A DNA stretch of 64,000 nt, from the NCBI GenBank assembly GCA_963821935.1, contig CAWGFM010000004.1:812611-876610 (forward strand), in the 5' to 3' direction. Every line of letters starts with the position of its first letter. The first letter of the stretch is position 1. This document shows positions 35,828 to 44,530 of the stretch, in pieces. The notes beneath the pieces were generated by a model. The model did not search any database. It had not been told where the DNA came from and saw only the letters and a list, made by a program, of their open reading frames with translations. Both the position numbers and the translations under genes were made by a program. The stretch is from JAOUEA01 sp963821935 (GTDB lineage: Bacteria > Actinomycetota > UBA4738 > HRBIN12).

Positions 35828-37080
35828 GCCGGCACCGCCGTCCAGGTCGAGTCTCCGGTCTCGATGCAGGCGGCGACGTAGGCCCACGTGGGCACGGGCT
35901 CGCCGACCCGCGCATCGCTGCGGGAGCCGATCACCGCGTCTGGGCTCCAGGGCTCGACCAACTCGTCCTCGTTGCCGGTGCTGATCAAGCAATCCGCCTC
36001 GGGAACGTGGTCGGTGAGACCGCCGTTGGTCTCACAGACGAGGGCCGTGGTCGCGATGCCTGCCTGCTCGCATGCGCGAACGGTGAGCATGGTGTCCGTG
36101 TGCGAGTTCCCCGATGAGAAGGTGGTGCAGATCGCGCCGTCGGCTCCGAGCGAGCGCGCCAGCTCGGCCGAGGCCAGCGCGGAGCGCTGCTTCTGGGCGG
36201 CGGTGTCGAGGTAGCCGGGCGCCACGATCAGGCCCGCGAACCGGAACCGCTCACCGTGGCCTTCGAACAGGGCTCGCAGCAAGGCGCTGTCCTGATAGGC
36301 AGCGGTGACGTTGCGAACACCGGCCCAGTCGTACGCCCCGTTCGTGAGCGCACCATCCAGGATCGAGCGTGGATCGAAGGTCGTGGGCTCGAGCCCGATC
36401 ATCGGCCGTCCCATGAAGTAGGTGTCCAGGAGGGGACCCTCGGATGCCACTTGCAGGATCGCCACGAGCGCGGGCAGGTCATCACCGCCGGACGGCACCG
36501 GCCATGCGTATCGCACCACGTCGGCGGTCTCGTCGTCGATCGTCGTGGCGGCAAGGTCACGCGCCACACGCAGCGTCTCGCGGCGGATCGCACCATCCAC
36601 GTCGGCAACGGCCGCACCCTGGGCCGGCACGAAGCGCAGCACCACGTTGGCGGTGTCGCCGTACGGGCTTCGATCCGCGCCGGGCCCGGACATGTCGACG
36701 AGGGAATCGGGGAACTCGTCCGGCCCCACGAAACCGGCGCCGAACAGATCACAGGTACTGATGACCGCCACGCCCCGAAGGCGGTTGCTCCGTCCTGACC
36801 CTGCGGCGTCGAGCGCGCCGAGCACACCCGGGAACGACGACGACGGATCGGAGGCCTTGGCCGAGGGCAGCACGACGTCGAGGACGTTGGAGATCCGAAC
36901 GGGCTCGCCGGGGCGGACGACCTCGACCGTGGCCTCCGCCAGCGCGGGTTCCCCCGCCCCGACCGCGAGCTGCGAGGTCGACACCGTCAGCGTGGTGCCA
37001 TCTCGCCCTGTCTGCGTCCCCTCGACGATCCTGTCGATCTCGAACGTCGCGATCTCGAGATCAGCGACCGTCGATGACAC
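35824..37080 (-). CDS. grdE: GrdE-like component B alpha/beta subunit without the pyruvoyl cysteine
   Basis: 418 residues from a GTG at 37080. It matches GrdE along its length: DMSGPGADRSPYGDTANVV near residue 141, GPLLDTYFMG near residue 216, DGALTNGAYDWAGVRN near residue 241, then SLGADGAICTTFSSGNSHTD near residue 312. In known GrdE/PrdA proproteins an Asn-Cys pair after DGAxxSG is cleaved and the Cys becomes a pyruvoyl group. Here that stretch has no Cys at all. The subunit may stay uncut and bind a substrate that forms no Schiff base. It is the first gene of the operon, with TAGACT seven bases before the GTG and an operator over both. Confidence 0.87.
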   Translation of the reverse strand: MSSTVADLEIATFEIDRIVEGTQTGRDGTTLTVSTSQLAVGAGEPALAEATVEVVRPGEPVRISNVLDVVLPSAKASDPSSSFPGVLGALDAAGSGRSNRLRGVAVISTCDLFGAGFVGPDEFPDSLVDMSGPGADRSPYGDTANVVLRFVPAQGAAVADVDGAIRRETLRVARDLAATTIDDETADVVRYAWPVPSGGDDLPALVAILQVASEGPLLDTYFMGRPMIGLEPTTFDPRSILDGALTNGAYDWAGVRNVTAAYQDSALLRALFEGHGERFRFAGLIVAPGYLDTAAQKQRSALASAELARSLGADGAICTTFSSGNSHTDTMLTVRACEQAGIATTALVCETNGGLTDHVPEADCLISTGNEDELVEPWSPDAVIGSRSDARVGEPVPTWAYVAACIETGDSTWTAVPA

Positions 37081-37094
37081 TGTCGACAGTCTAC
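37078..37094 (-). promoter_or_regulatory. Promoter -10 and operator of the grd operon
   Basis: The minus strand reads GTAGAC-T-GTCGAC with flanks, a near-palindrome of the GTnGAC-N-GTCnAC type. It spans the -10 box TAGACT (37093-37088) and the GTG start of grdE. No good -35 box is visible, which would suit an activated or weak promoter. A regulator bound here would cover the transcription start. Confidence 0.55.
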
Positions 37095-37128
37095 CGGAGG
37101 AGGGAACCGACCGCCAGCGGCGAGACGG

Positions 37129-37969
37129 CTAGGGGATCTCGGGCAGGTGCAGCGGCTCGCCTGCCACGCCCAGGTCGGCGATCGAGAGCGACGTTCCCCC
37201 GACGTTCGCCACCACCACACGATCGAGGTCCCGAGCCCACCCACGCGATGTTGGTGGGGGCATCGAGGGTCGAGGCCAGGTGGTCGTCGACGACCAGGTC
37301 GGTGCCCCCATCCTGGGCGACGCGAACGATCCCGTCGGGGCGGTACAAGGTCACCCACAGGTTGCCCTCGGCATCGAGGGCGATGCCGTCGGCATCCGTG
37401 TCGGGGAGCTCGGCGATCGTCTCCGGCTCTCCTGCCGAACCGTCAGCCCGGATCGGAACCCGCACGACGCGCTCGGCCTTGGCTTCGACCACGACGAGCG
37501 CTGAGCCGTCCGGCGTCACCAGGCATCCGTTGGGGTAGGCCGGCACAGCGGTGGTCCACCGCTCGGCTGTGGTCGCACCGGGCGAGATGCGAACGATCTC
37601 GGGCCGGCCGTCCTCGCCGGAACACGTCACGTACAGCACGCCGTCCGGCCCGAACGCGGCGACGTTCGGGCAATCCATGTCCCCGCCGCCCACGCCGCGC
37701 GCGTACGTTTCGACCGCCCCAGTGGCAGGGTCGAGCCGAGCGATCTCGTCCTTGCCCGCATCACACGCGTAGACGCGACCGCGCCCGTCGACCGCGAGGC
37801 CGAGCATGGAGCCCCCCGTCGAAGCGACCTGCGTCACCTCCCCTTCCAGGCTCACAGCGTAGAACTCGCCGCCCTCTCCTCCGGCATAGATCGATCCGTC
37901 GACGCGGTTCCACGTCACACCTTCAGGATGGTTGAGGCCTTCCGCGAGGTCTTCGAATCGTTCAAGCAT
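37129..37969 (-). pseudogene. Second SMP-30/gluconolactonase-family gene, one-base frameshift near its end
   Basis: The first 243 residues or so read as an SMP-30 propeller: HPEGVTWNRVDGSIYAGG, GGSMLGLAVDGRGRVYACD, YPNGCLVTPDGSALVVV, DAPTNIAWVG. Near 37235-37238 one surplus G (minus strand) shifts the frame; dropping it restores ARDLDRVVVANVGG and a normal end at GEPLHLPEIP. Without correction the chain runs on in a basic tail to 37091, into the grd promoter. The corrected length, about 280 residues, equals the copy at 31515. Sequencing error is a fair explanation. Confidence 0.7.
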
Positions 37970-38027
37970 CAAGGCTCTGCCGTCCTCACGATTGCGAGCG
38001 GTCGATGGGATCCCGCTCGAACGTGGA

Positions 38028-39386
38028 TCATGAGGACAGCGCTTCGGCGATCGCCTCGTCCAAGATCGCGAGCGCCGTGTCCATGACGTCGACCGGCATC
38101 GTCAGCGACGGTTGCAGGTTCAGCGACGTCGTCGACGGGTCCACGAGCAGCCCGCGACGCAGGCACCCCCACGCCACGCGTTCTTGGAGCGCCAGATCGC
38201 GGGCCTTCGTCTCGCGGTCGGCCACGAACTCCACCGCCATGAAGCAGCCGACAGCTCGCACATCACCGATCGACTCGTACTTCTCTTCGAGGACACGCAG
38301 CCCTTGCAGGCCGGCGGCTTCCAACGCGCGAACGTTCTCGAGCACCGGCTCACGCTCGAACACATCGAGGGTCGCGAGCGCGGCCGCGCACGAGGCGGGC
38401 AGCCACGACCACGTCGAGCCCGTCGACACGTCGTCGAAGTCCATCGACCGCTCGGTGCCCAGCACGGCCCCGATGGGCATGACGCCTCCCCCCATCGACT
38501 TGCCCAATGCCATCAGGTCGGGCTGCACGCCCCAGCGCTCCACGGCGAACATGTGTCCCGTCCGTCCGTAGCCCGTCTTCACCTCGTCGGCGCACAGCAG
38601 GAAGTCGTACTCGCGGCACAGGTCCGACAAGGCGGCCCAGAACTCATCGGGCGGCGCCACGCATCCGCCCGAGCCCATCACCGGTTCGATGACGAAGCCC
38701 GCGACCTCGCGCGGATCGATCGCGTGATGCAGCACATGGTCACGCAGGTAGTCGACCGTGCCATCGCCGGTGCCACCAGCGCGGGCCAGGAACGGTGTCC
38801 GATACGGGTTCGGGTACGGCACGTGCGCGAAGCCCGGCATCAACGCTCGGTAGCCGAACGACAGGTCGCTCGATTCGGCGCCGATCGCACCGGCAGTACC
38901 GGCTTCGCCGTGGTAGCCCCCCATGAACCCGATCACGATCGGGCGGCCGGTGGCACGGCGCATGAACCGCACCGACGTCTCGACCGCCTCGGTGCCGTTC
39001 AGCGCGATATCGACGCGGCTGAGCGATCCGGGGGCGATGGCCACCAGCCGCTCCGCGAGCGGCAACACGTACTCATGGGAGTAGTAGTGGGTGTCCTCGT
39101 TCCCGTATCGGCGCAGGGCGTCCACCGCCGCTTCGGTGATGTCGGCCCGAGCCGAACCGGTGGGCACCGAGGCCATCGCGCTGATGAGGTCGAGGTAGAC
39201 GTTGCCATCGATGTCCTCGACCTCGTAGCCGGACTTGCGACAGATGACGAACGGACCGACCTCGTCGGCCAGCCCGCGGTACAGGACCGCGGACTGGCGC
39301 CCGAGGATGTCACGCGTCTTCGGCCCCGGCGGGGTCGCCACGATGAGGGGCGCAGCGCTGCGCCCGATCGGGAGCTGGTCGCTCAC
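38028..39386 (-). CDS. Class III aminotransferase (GabT/GSA-aminomutase type)
   Basis: 452 residues. The cofactor Lys is in DLMALGKSMGGGVMPIGAV near residue 294. The PLP-binding Asp is in LLCADEVKTGYGRTG near residue 267, and FMGGYHGEAGTAGAI near residue 150 binds phosphate. It differs clearly from the other aminotransferase (23159) and more resembles glutamate-semialdehyde aminomutase or 4-aminobutyrate types. Its start overlaps the stop of the PhoX-like gene (ATGA), so both come from the operator-bearing promoter at 40938-40981. Substrate unknown. Confidence 0.88.
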   Translation of the reverse strand: MSDQLPIGRSAAPLIVATPPGPKTRDILGRQSAVLYRGLADEVGPFVICRKSGYEVEDIDGNVYLDLISAMASVPTGSARADITEAAVDALRRYGNEDTHYYSHEYVLPLAERLVAIAPGSLSRVDIALNGTEAVETSVRFMRRATGRPIVIGFMGGYHGEAGTAGAIGAESSDLSFGYRALMPGFAHVPYPNPYRTPFLARAGGTGDGTVDYLRDHVLHHAIDPREVAGFVIEPVMGSGGCVAPPDEFWAALSDLCREYDFLLCADEVKTGYGRTGHMFAVERWGVQPDLMALGKSMGGGVMPIGAVLGTERSMDFDDVSTGSTWSWLPASCAAALATLDVFEREPVLENVRALEAAGLQGLRVLEEKYESIGDVRAVGCFMAVEFVADRETKARDLALQERVAWGCLRRGLLVDPSTTSLNLQPSLTMPVDVMDTALAILDEAIAEALSS

Positions 39387-40873
39387 AGGCCGAGGCTAGC
39401 CCAGTCTCCCGTGATGGCGCAGGTGATCCCGGGCACCTGGATGTTGACGAACAGGTGGTTCCCGTCCGGGCTGAAACACGGCCCCGCGAACTCGGAGAAC
39501 CCGGTGCCGTCACCGGCGGACGCCCCGTCGTCGGGCACGGTCGGATCGTAGAGCTTGCCCGAGGCGTCCAGGTAGTGCCGCTGGATCGCGACCAGGTTCT
39601 CCCCGATCGTGATCAGTGAGTTGTCGGGCAGCAACGCCCGGAGGAAGTTGCTCTTGAGGTTGCCGTCCTCGGCGATCACGATCGCGCCGCCGGGGCTGGT
39701 GCACATGTTGTCGGGTCCGTCCAGCTTCCCTCGACCCGGGGACTCGTACAGCAGGACCAACTCGCCGACCTCCTCGAGATCACCGATGTTCGCGGTCGGC
39801 GTGTACTGCCAGATCTGTCCTAGTCCCTTGTCACCTCCGTCGGACGAACCGAATACGGCGGCGCCGTCGCGGTAGGTGCAGCCTTCACCTCCGAGGAACT
39901 TCGCCCCGCCCTTGGCGCGGCCCTGGTGATACACCGCCGATGCGTGATCCTCGGTGTTCGCAGGATCCGGATCATCGATCGTGACCCACTTGGACGGGAG
40001 CACCTCGCCGACGGTCTGTCCCACGATCGTGTTGTAGCGCGGCCGGCCCTTCACCCGCAGCATCTGCAACCTGCCGTTGCGGAAGTCCCCGATGCTCTTG
40101 GGCACCCATCGGTAGAAGCCGTCGGGGCCCTCGTCCTCGGTCAGGTACACCACGCCGGTCCCGGGGTCGACCGCCCCGGCCTCGTGTAGGAACCGCCCCA
40201 GCTTGCGATACGGCTTCGTCAGCACCGCCGCTTCGTTGGCTGGGTCCACCTCGAAGACGTAGCCGTGCTTCTTGTTCAGGCCGGCCTTGGTCCCGGTCAC
40301 GGTCTCTTCGCATGTGAGCCACGTGCCCCAAGGGGTCGGCATGCCACCGCAGTTCGTGTTGGTGCCGTTCAGGCTGATCCAGCTGCGCAGCAGCTCGCCC
40401 GTCCCGGCGTCGACCTCCAGCGTGGTGGTGCCGCCCGGCGATCGCCGGTCCCATGCGGTGGCTGGGTCGCCGATGACGGTTCCGCCGGGGACGTCGTTGC
40501 CCTCACCCAGCTCGTGATTGCGCACCAGGCGAAGCGTGCCGCCCGGGCCGTCGAACGCGGCCATGCCGTCGTGGATGGGTGGCGTGATGAACCCGTCGCT
40601 CATGGCCGAGCCGAACGCCCCGAACGTCTGATACGTGAACCCGGGTGGCAGCGCCAGCTCCGGACCCGCTGCCACCAGCCCCACCCCGCGGGGCGCCACC
40701 GAGGAGGTGGCTCGCTTCAGGATCGCGGCGCCGGCTTCCCGATCGCGTTCCATCAGCATCGCGCTGGCCATGGCCGTGCCGATGACGCCGGCTCGGATGA
40801 AGCTCCGACGATCGATCATCCCGCGGCGGCCCATACCGTCGGCATAGACCTCGATGTCGTCATCCTGTGGCAT
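39383..40873 (-). CDS. Tat-exported PhoX/DUF839-family protein
   Basis: 496 residues from ATG 40873 (GGAGGG six bases upstream). A twin-arginine signal DRRSFIRAGVIGTAMASAM lies at about residues 22-40. The mature part is a DUF839 propeller (RLVRNHELGEGNDVPGG, GTWLTCEETVTGT, VVYLTEDEGPDGFYRW, GPDNMCTSPGGAIVIAEDG). Such proteins include calcium/iron phosphatase PhoX and others without known activity. Export through Tat implies that a metal cofactor is loaded in the cytoplasm. Co-regulation with the grd genes suggests that it processes a phosphorylated or esterified form of the substrate outside the membrane; this is inference. Confidence 0.85.
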   Translation of the reverse strand: MPQDDDIEVYADGMGRRGMIDRRSFIRAGVIGTAMASAMLMERDREAGAAILKRATSSVAPRGVGLVAAGPELALPPGFTYQTFGAFGSAMSDGFITPPIHDGMAAFDGPGGTLRLVRNHELGEGNDVPGGTVIGDPATAWDRRSPGGTTTLEVDAGTGELLRSWISLNGTNTNCGGMPTPWGTWLTCEETVTGTKAGLNKKHGYVFEVDPANEAAVLTKPYRKLGRFLHEAGAVDPGTGVVYLTEDEGPDGFYRWVPKSIGDFRNGRLQMLRVKGRPRYNTIVGQTVGEVLPSKWVTIDDPDPANTEDHASAVYHQGRAKGGAKFLGGEGCTYRDGAAVFGSSDGGDKGLGQIWQYTPTANIGDLEEVGELVLLYESPGRGKLDGPDNMCTSPGGAIVIAEDGNLKSNFLRALLPDNSLITIGENLVAIQRHYLDASGKLYDPTVPDDGASAGDGTGFSEFAGPCFSPDGNHLFVNIQVPGITCAITGDWASLGL

Positions 40874-40937
40874 GACCCACCCTCCCGATCGGATCGAAAC
40901 CGGTGCTATGCGGCCGGCGCTCGGCCGCGGCCTCGGT

Positions 40938-40981
40938 CTGTGAACAGTCGACAATCTACGAACAATGGTCCTCGCGGTCAA
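40938..40981 (-). promoter_or_regulatory. Promoter and GntR-type operator of the PhoX-aminotransferase operon
   Basis: On the minus strand TTGACC (40981-40976) and TAGATT (40958-40953) are 17 bases apart. The following 17-mer TTGTCGAC-T-GTTCACAG (40954-40938) is a variant of the shared operator and overlaps the -10 box and start point. It also lies about 90 bases before the plus-strand gene at 41029. Confidence 0.65.
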
Positions 40982-41028
40982 GCCGTACCATGGCCCGGAT
41001 CGCACCTGAGCGAGGAGTCGAAGTCCGT

Positions 41029-41559
41029 ATGGAACAGGATGCCCCGAAGGCGTTGCTCGTGGCGCTACCGCGCGAGGACCTTCGATCGGCGGGTGGACTG
41101 CTCCAGGAGCGTGACAACGTCGTCCTGCCGGCCGGTGGTCCCGGCGAGCTCGACGAGGTCCCGGCCGGGACCACCGTGCTGCTGATGGCTTCGGATCCGT
41201 CAGGCGACCAGGTGCCCGCCGCGACCTGGCGAGCGGAGCTGGTCGGCCGGGTGCCGCACGAGATCGGCGAGACCTACCCGGACGGCCTCCCTCCGTCATG
41301 GCTGGAGCGCCACCCTTTCACCGGCCCCCACCCCCAGCTCACGCTCGGGGGCACCTCCGAGATCGCACCGGAGGACGACGATGACGATGACGATGAGCGC
41401 GACGAGGCCCCGGGTCCGCAGTCCTTCTTCGAGGTGACTGGGCTGCGGGAGCTCCCCAAACAGGAGTGGTTGTTCGTCAACGAGCTGGTCGGCAAGCAAG
41501 CCCGCCGGGGCCGGACCTTCTTCCCGCGCGTGCCGATCGCCGTGCGGCTCCCTGATTGA
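41029..41559 (+). CDS. Hypothetical protein with an aspartate run
   Basis: 176 residues from ATG 41029; ATG 40990 in the same frame would add 13 residues. The N-terminal half suggests a small alpha/beta fold (ALLVALPREDLRSAGGLL, TTVLLMASDPSG). An acidic stretch of seven consecutive Asp follows near residue 120, then a conserved-looking C-terminus (EWLFVNELVGKQARRG). I do not recognise the family. It is divergent from the PhoX-like gene across a region with a GntR-type operator and may belong to the regulon. Confidence 0.6.
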   Translation: MEQDAPKALLVALPREDLRSAGGLLQERDNVVLPAGGPGELDEVPAGTTVLLMASDPSGDQVPAATWRAELVGRVPHEIGETYPDGLPPSWLERHPFTGPHPQLTLGGTSEIAPEDDDDDDDERDEAPGPQSFFEVTGLRELPKQEWLFVNELVGKQARRGRTFFPRVPIAVRLPD

Positions 41560-41568
41560 TCGAACGGC

Positions 41569-43173
41569 TCATCGGCGGGGCCGGGTGTCCGCGTCGCGGA
41601 GAACTTCGCGCGCCGCGTTCCGTCCGTTGGCGCCGGTGACACCACCACCGGGGTGCGTGCCCGCTCCGCAGAGGTACAGGCCGCGGATCGGCGTTCGGTA
41701 GTTGGCCCACCCCCGCACCGGCCGCAGGAAGAGCAGCTGATCCGGCGCCATGTCGCCATGCAACGCGTGGCCGCCGGTGAGGCCCATGAGGCGTTCCATG
41801 TCGAGCGGTGTCACGACCTGACGGTGTTCGATCAGGTCGGGCAGCTTCGGGAAGTGCTCCGCCATCTGCGCGATCACCCGATCGGCCCTGGACTCCTTGA
41901 TGTCGTCCCATGCCTCGTCCCGCAGCGTGTAGGGCTGGGAGTTCACGTCGATCGTCATGATGTGCTTGCCTTCGGGCGCCAGCGAGGCGTCGTGCACCGT
42001 GGGGAAGCAGACCTCGATGTGCGCCGGATCGGCGGGGATCCCCTGCACCGCCTGCGCCTGCTGGAAGTCCATCTCAGCGATGAACGGGGTCAGCTCCATG
42101 ATGCCGGTGTGATAGGGCTGGACGCCGTTCTCGGGAAGCCCCCGGACGTACGGAAGCTCGCGCACCGCCAGGTTGATCTTGATGCTCGTGCCCATGCATC
42201 GGTACGCCTCGATCCTGGCGATGAAGTCGTCCGGGAGGTCGCCTCGATCGCAGAGCGTCAGGAACGTGCGCTTCGGGTCGGCGTTGGACAGCACCCGCTT
42301 CGAGCGGATCTCCCGGCCGTCGGCCAGGAGCACGCCGATCGCGCGTCCGCCGCGGGTCATGACCTGTGCGACCTCCGCGTCACACCGGATCTCGCATCCT
42401 GCCTCGCGCGCCGCGTCAGCCATGGCCTCCGTGAGCGCCCCCATGCCGCCGCGCACGAACCCCCACTGCCGAACACCGCCGTCCACCTCTTCGCTGGCGT
42501 GGTCGTGCAGCAGCACGAATGCGGTCCCCGGGGTCGAGGGGCCCGCGACCGAGTCGTTGATGGCATGCCAGCCCAGCGCTGCCTTCACGTGCTCGTCGGT
42601 GAACCGTTCGGACAGGAACTGGGTCGCACTGGTGGAGAAGAGGAACGCGAGGTCGGTCAGGTGCTTCCGCTGCTTGAGCCCGATCCGGCCCCACCGCGCC
42701 AGCTCGCGAAGATCGCCGATCGAGCGCATGCGCGGATCGGGAGCCGTCCAATCGAACGACGGAAGCACACCTTGCACGAGCCCGGCGAGGTCGGCTTCGA
42801 ATCGTGGCAGGGCCGCGGCGTCGGCCGCAGAGAACCGCTTCGTCTCGGCGATGTTGGCCGACATGTCCTCGCCCAGCGAGTAGTGCGCGCCGTCGGGATA
42901 CAGGTTGAGCGTGGGACCGGCCGGATCCACGACGATCCCTCGACGCGTCAGCCGCATGTCGCGCCAGATCGACTCACGCAGCATCGACAGGACGTATGCG
43001 CCGGTCGACGCTCGGAACCCGGGCGCGAACTCCTCGGTGTTGCACGCTCCGCCCACGAACGGACGGCGTTCCAGGATCAGCGTGCGAAGGCCCGCTCGGG
43101 AGAGCGAGAAGCCGGCCACCAGGCCGTTGTGCCCACCGCCGATGATGACCGCGTCGTACGGGCGTTCTCCCAT
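41569..43173 (-). CDS. FAD-dependent phytoene-dehydrogenase-like oxidoreductase (PYROXD2-like)
   Basis: 534 residues. The dinucleotide-binding motif DAVIIGGGHNGLVAGFSLSRAG is near residue 7, with LERRPFVGGACNTEEFAPGF after it. The C-terminal FAD motif LYLCGAGTHPGGGVTGANGRNAA is near residue 503. Such enzymes desaturate or oxidise C-C or C-N bonds. The ATG is six bases after a TAAGGT box and there is no ribosome site, so the message is likely leaderless. Its -35 box lies inside the best palindromic operator of the region (43196-43213). Confidence 0.87.
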   Translation of the reverse strand: MGERPYDAVIIGGGHNGLVAGFSLSRAGLRTLILERRPFVGGACNTEEFAPGFRASTGAYVLSMLRESIWRDMRLTRRGIVVDPAGPTLNLYPDGAHYSLGEDMSANIAETKRFSAADAAALPRFEADLAGLVQGVLPSFDWTAPDPRMRSIGDLRELARWGRIGLKQRKHLTDLAFLFSTSATQFLSERFTDEHVKAALGWHAINDSVAGPSTPGTAFVLLHDHASEEVDGGVRQWGFVRGGMGALTEAMADAAREAGCEIRCDAEVAQVMTRGGRAIGVLLADGREIRSKRVLSNADPKRTFLTLCDRGDLPDDFIARIEAYRCMGTSIKINLAVRELPYVRGLPENGVQPYHTGIMELTPFIAEMDFQQAQAVQGIPADPAHIEVCFPTVHDASLAPEGKHIMTIDVNSQPYTLRDEAWDDIKESRADRVIAQMAEHFPKLPDLIEHRQVVTPLDMERLMGLTGGHALHGDMAPDQLLFLRPVRGWANYRTPIRGLYLCGAGTHPGGGVTGANGRNAAREVLRDADTRPRR

Positions 43174-43179
43174 GTCGCG

Positions 43180-43213
43180 ACCTTAGGAGTTACGATTGTT
43201 GACTGTCAACCAA
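43180..43213 (-). promoter_or_regulatory. Promoter with near-perfect palindromic GntR-type operator
   Basis: The operator TTGTTGAC-T-GTCAACCAA (43196-43213) contains the perfect palindrome GTTGAC-T-GTCAAC. On the minus strand its TTGACA (43209-43204) acts as -35, with TAAGGT (43185-43180) as -10 after 18 bases, six bases before the oxidoreductase ATG. The whole promoter fits in the gap to the amidohydrolase gene. Confidence 0.75.
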
Positions 43214-43217
43214 CGAC

Positions 43218-44477
43218 TCAGCCGACTCGGATGGGGACACCGTCGCGCTTGACGATCTCGCCCCCCTTCATGACGAAGGCGACGTCTTGGAGGTGGGTGA
43301 CGTCATCGAGTGGATCGCCCTCGACGGCGATGATGTCGGCAAAGCGACCTGGCTCGATGGCGCCGATCTCGTCCCAGCGCAACAGACGGGAGTTGACGAC
43401 CGTCGCGCTGCAGATGGCTTCCATGGGCGTTTGCCCGTGCTCGACGTGCTTGACGAATTGCCGCGCGTTGAGTCCGTGTGGATACACGCCGCTGTCGGTG
43501 CCGAAGGCGATCGTGACCCCAGCCTTCACGCACTTGGCGAACCCTTCGCGCTGGGCATCGGTCGTCTCCGCGTTCTTACGCATGACCTCGTCGGAATACC
43601 CCATCCGAGGTCCTTCCTGCCCGATCCAATCGCCGTCGTAGATATCGGCCACCAGGAAGGTGCCCCGGTCGGCCATCATCTCGATCGACTCATCGTCCAT
43701 GAGCGAACCGTGTTCGATCGACCGGACGCCGGCGCGAACCGACCGCTTGATGCCCTCGGCGCCGTGGGCGTGCGCCGCGACGTGCGTGCCGGACAGCTCG
43801 GCTTCCTCGACCGCAGCCCGGATCTCGTCCTCGGTGAACTCGGGCGCACCGGGGTTGGTCCCGCTGGTCAGGACCGCGCCGGTCGCGATGATCTTGATGA
43901 AGTCCGCCCCGTAGCGCAGGATCTGCCGCACGTTGGCGCGCATCTGGTCGACGCCGGAGGTCACGCCGAAACGAAGGTCGCGGGGCACCACCTCGTCGAC
44001 GTCCACGGCGAGGCCCGTGATGTCCCCGCCACCGCCCGGACAGGTGACGAACGGACCGGCGCACCGCATGCGGGGGCCGAGCACGTCCCCGTCGTCGATC
44101 GCGTCCCGCAGCGCGACGTCGACGAACGCGCGGAAGGTGCCGATGTCGCGGACGGTGGTGAACCCGGCCATGATCGTTTCGCGCGCGTTCCGGATGCTCC
44201 CGAAGGCCTCCTGGGCGGGCGAGCGCATCACCAGCGACGCGTACCCCTGGCCGGTCTCGTTCTGGCCCACCAGATGCGCGTGCATGTCGCTCAGGCCGGG
44301 GAGCACCGTGAAGCCCGAGAGGTCGATCACGTCGTCGTGCGAGGAGTCGGCACCGGCCGGCTCGACCGACTCGACGCGGTCACCGCTGACCGTGATGAGC
44401 TGGTCCGTGCGCACCTCCTGGGCCATCACATCGATGAAGCGGCCGGCTCGGATCACGGTGCGGTCGTCGTTGGTCAT
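43218..44477 (-). CDS. Metal-dependent amidohydrolase (Xaa-Pro dipeptidase/imidazolonepropionase-like)
   Basis: 419 residues from ATG 44477, chosen because TATCCT lies seven bases upstream and the frame further up overlaps the preceding gene. Metal ligands appear in order: GLSDMHAHLVG near residue 65, the carboxylated-Lys motif FIKIIATGAV near residue 186, HVAAHAHG near residue 229, SIEHGS near residue 250 and FGTDSGV near residue 317. Members cleave amide bonds in dipeptides, hydantoin-like rings or lactams. It is probably co-expressed with the decarboxylase upstream. Confidence 0.87.
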   Translation of the reverse strand: MTNDDRTVIRAGRFIDVMAQEVRTDQLITVSGDRVESVEPAGADSSHDDVIDLSGFTVLPGLSDMHAHLVGQNETGQGYASLVMRSPAQEAFGSIRNARETIMAGFTTVRDIGTFRAFVDVALRDAIDDGDVLGPRMRCAGPFVTCPGGGGDITGLAVDVDEVVPRDLRFGVTSGVDQMRANVRQILRYGADFIKIIATGAVLTSGTNPGAPEFTEDEIRAAVEEAELSGTHVAAHAHGAEGIKRSVRAGVRSIEHGSLMDDESIEMMADRGTFLVADIYDGDWIGQEGPRMGYSDEVMRKNAETTDAQREGFAKCVKAGVTIAFGTDSGVYPHGLNARQFVKHVEHGQTPMEAICSATVVNSRLLRWDEIGAIEPGRFADIIAVEGDPLDDVTHLQDVAFVMKGGEIVKRDGVPIRVG

Positions 44478-44530
44478 GGCCCGCAGGATAGCGGCAGCGG
44501 CGGATCGCATGGACTTCGGCGGCCGGCTCA

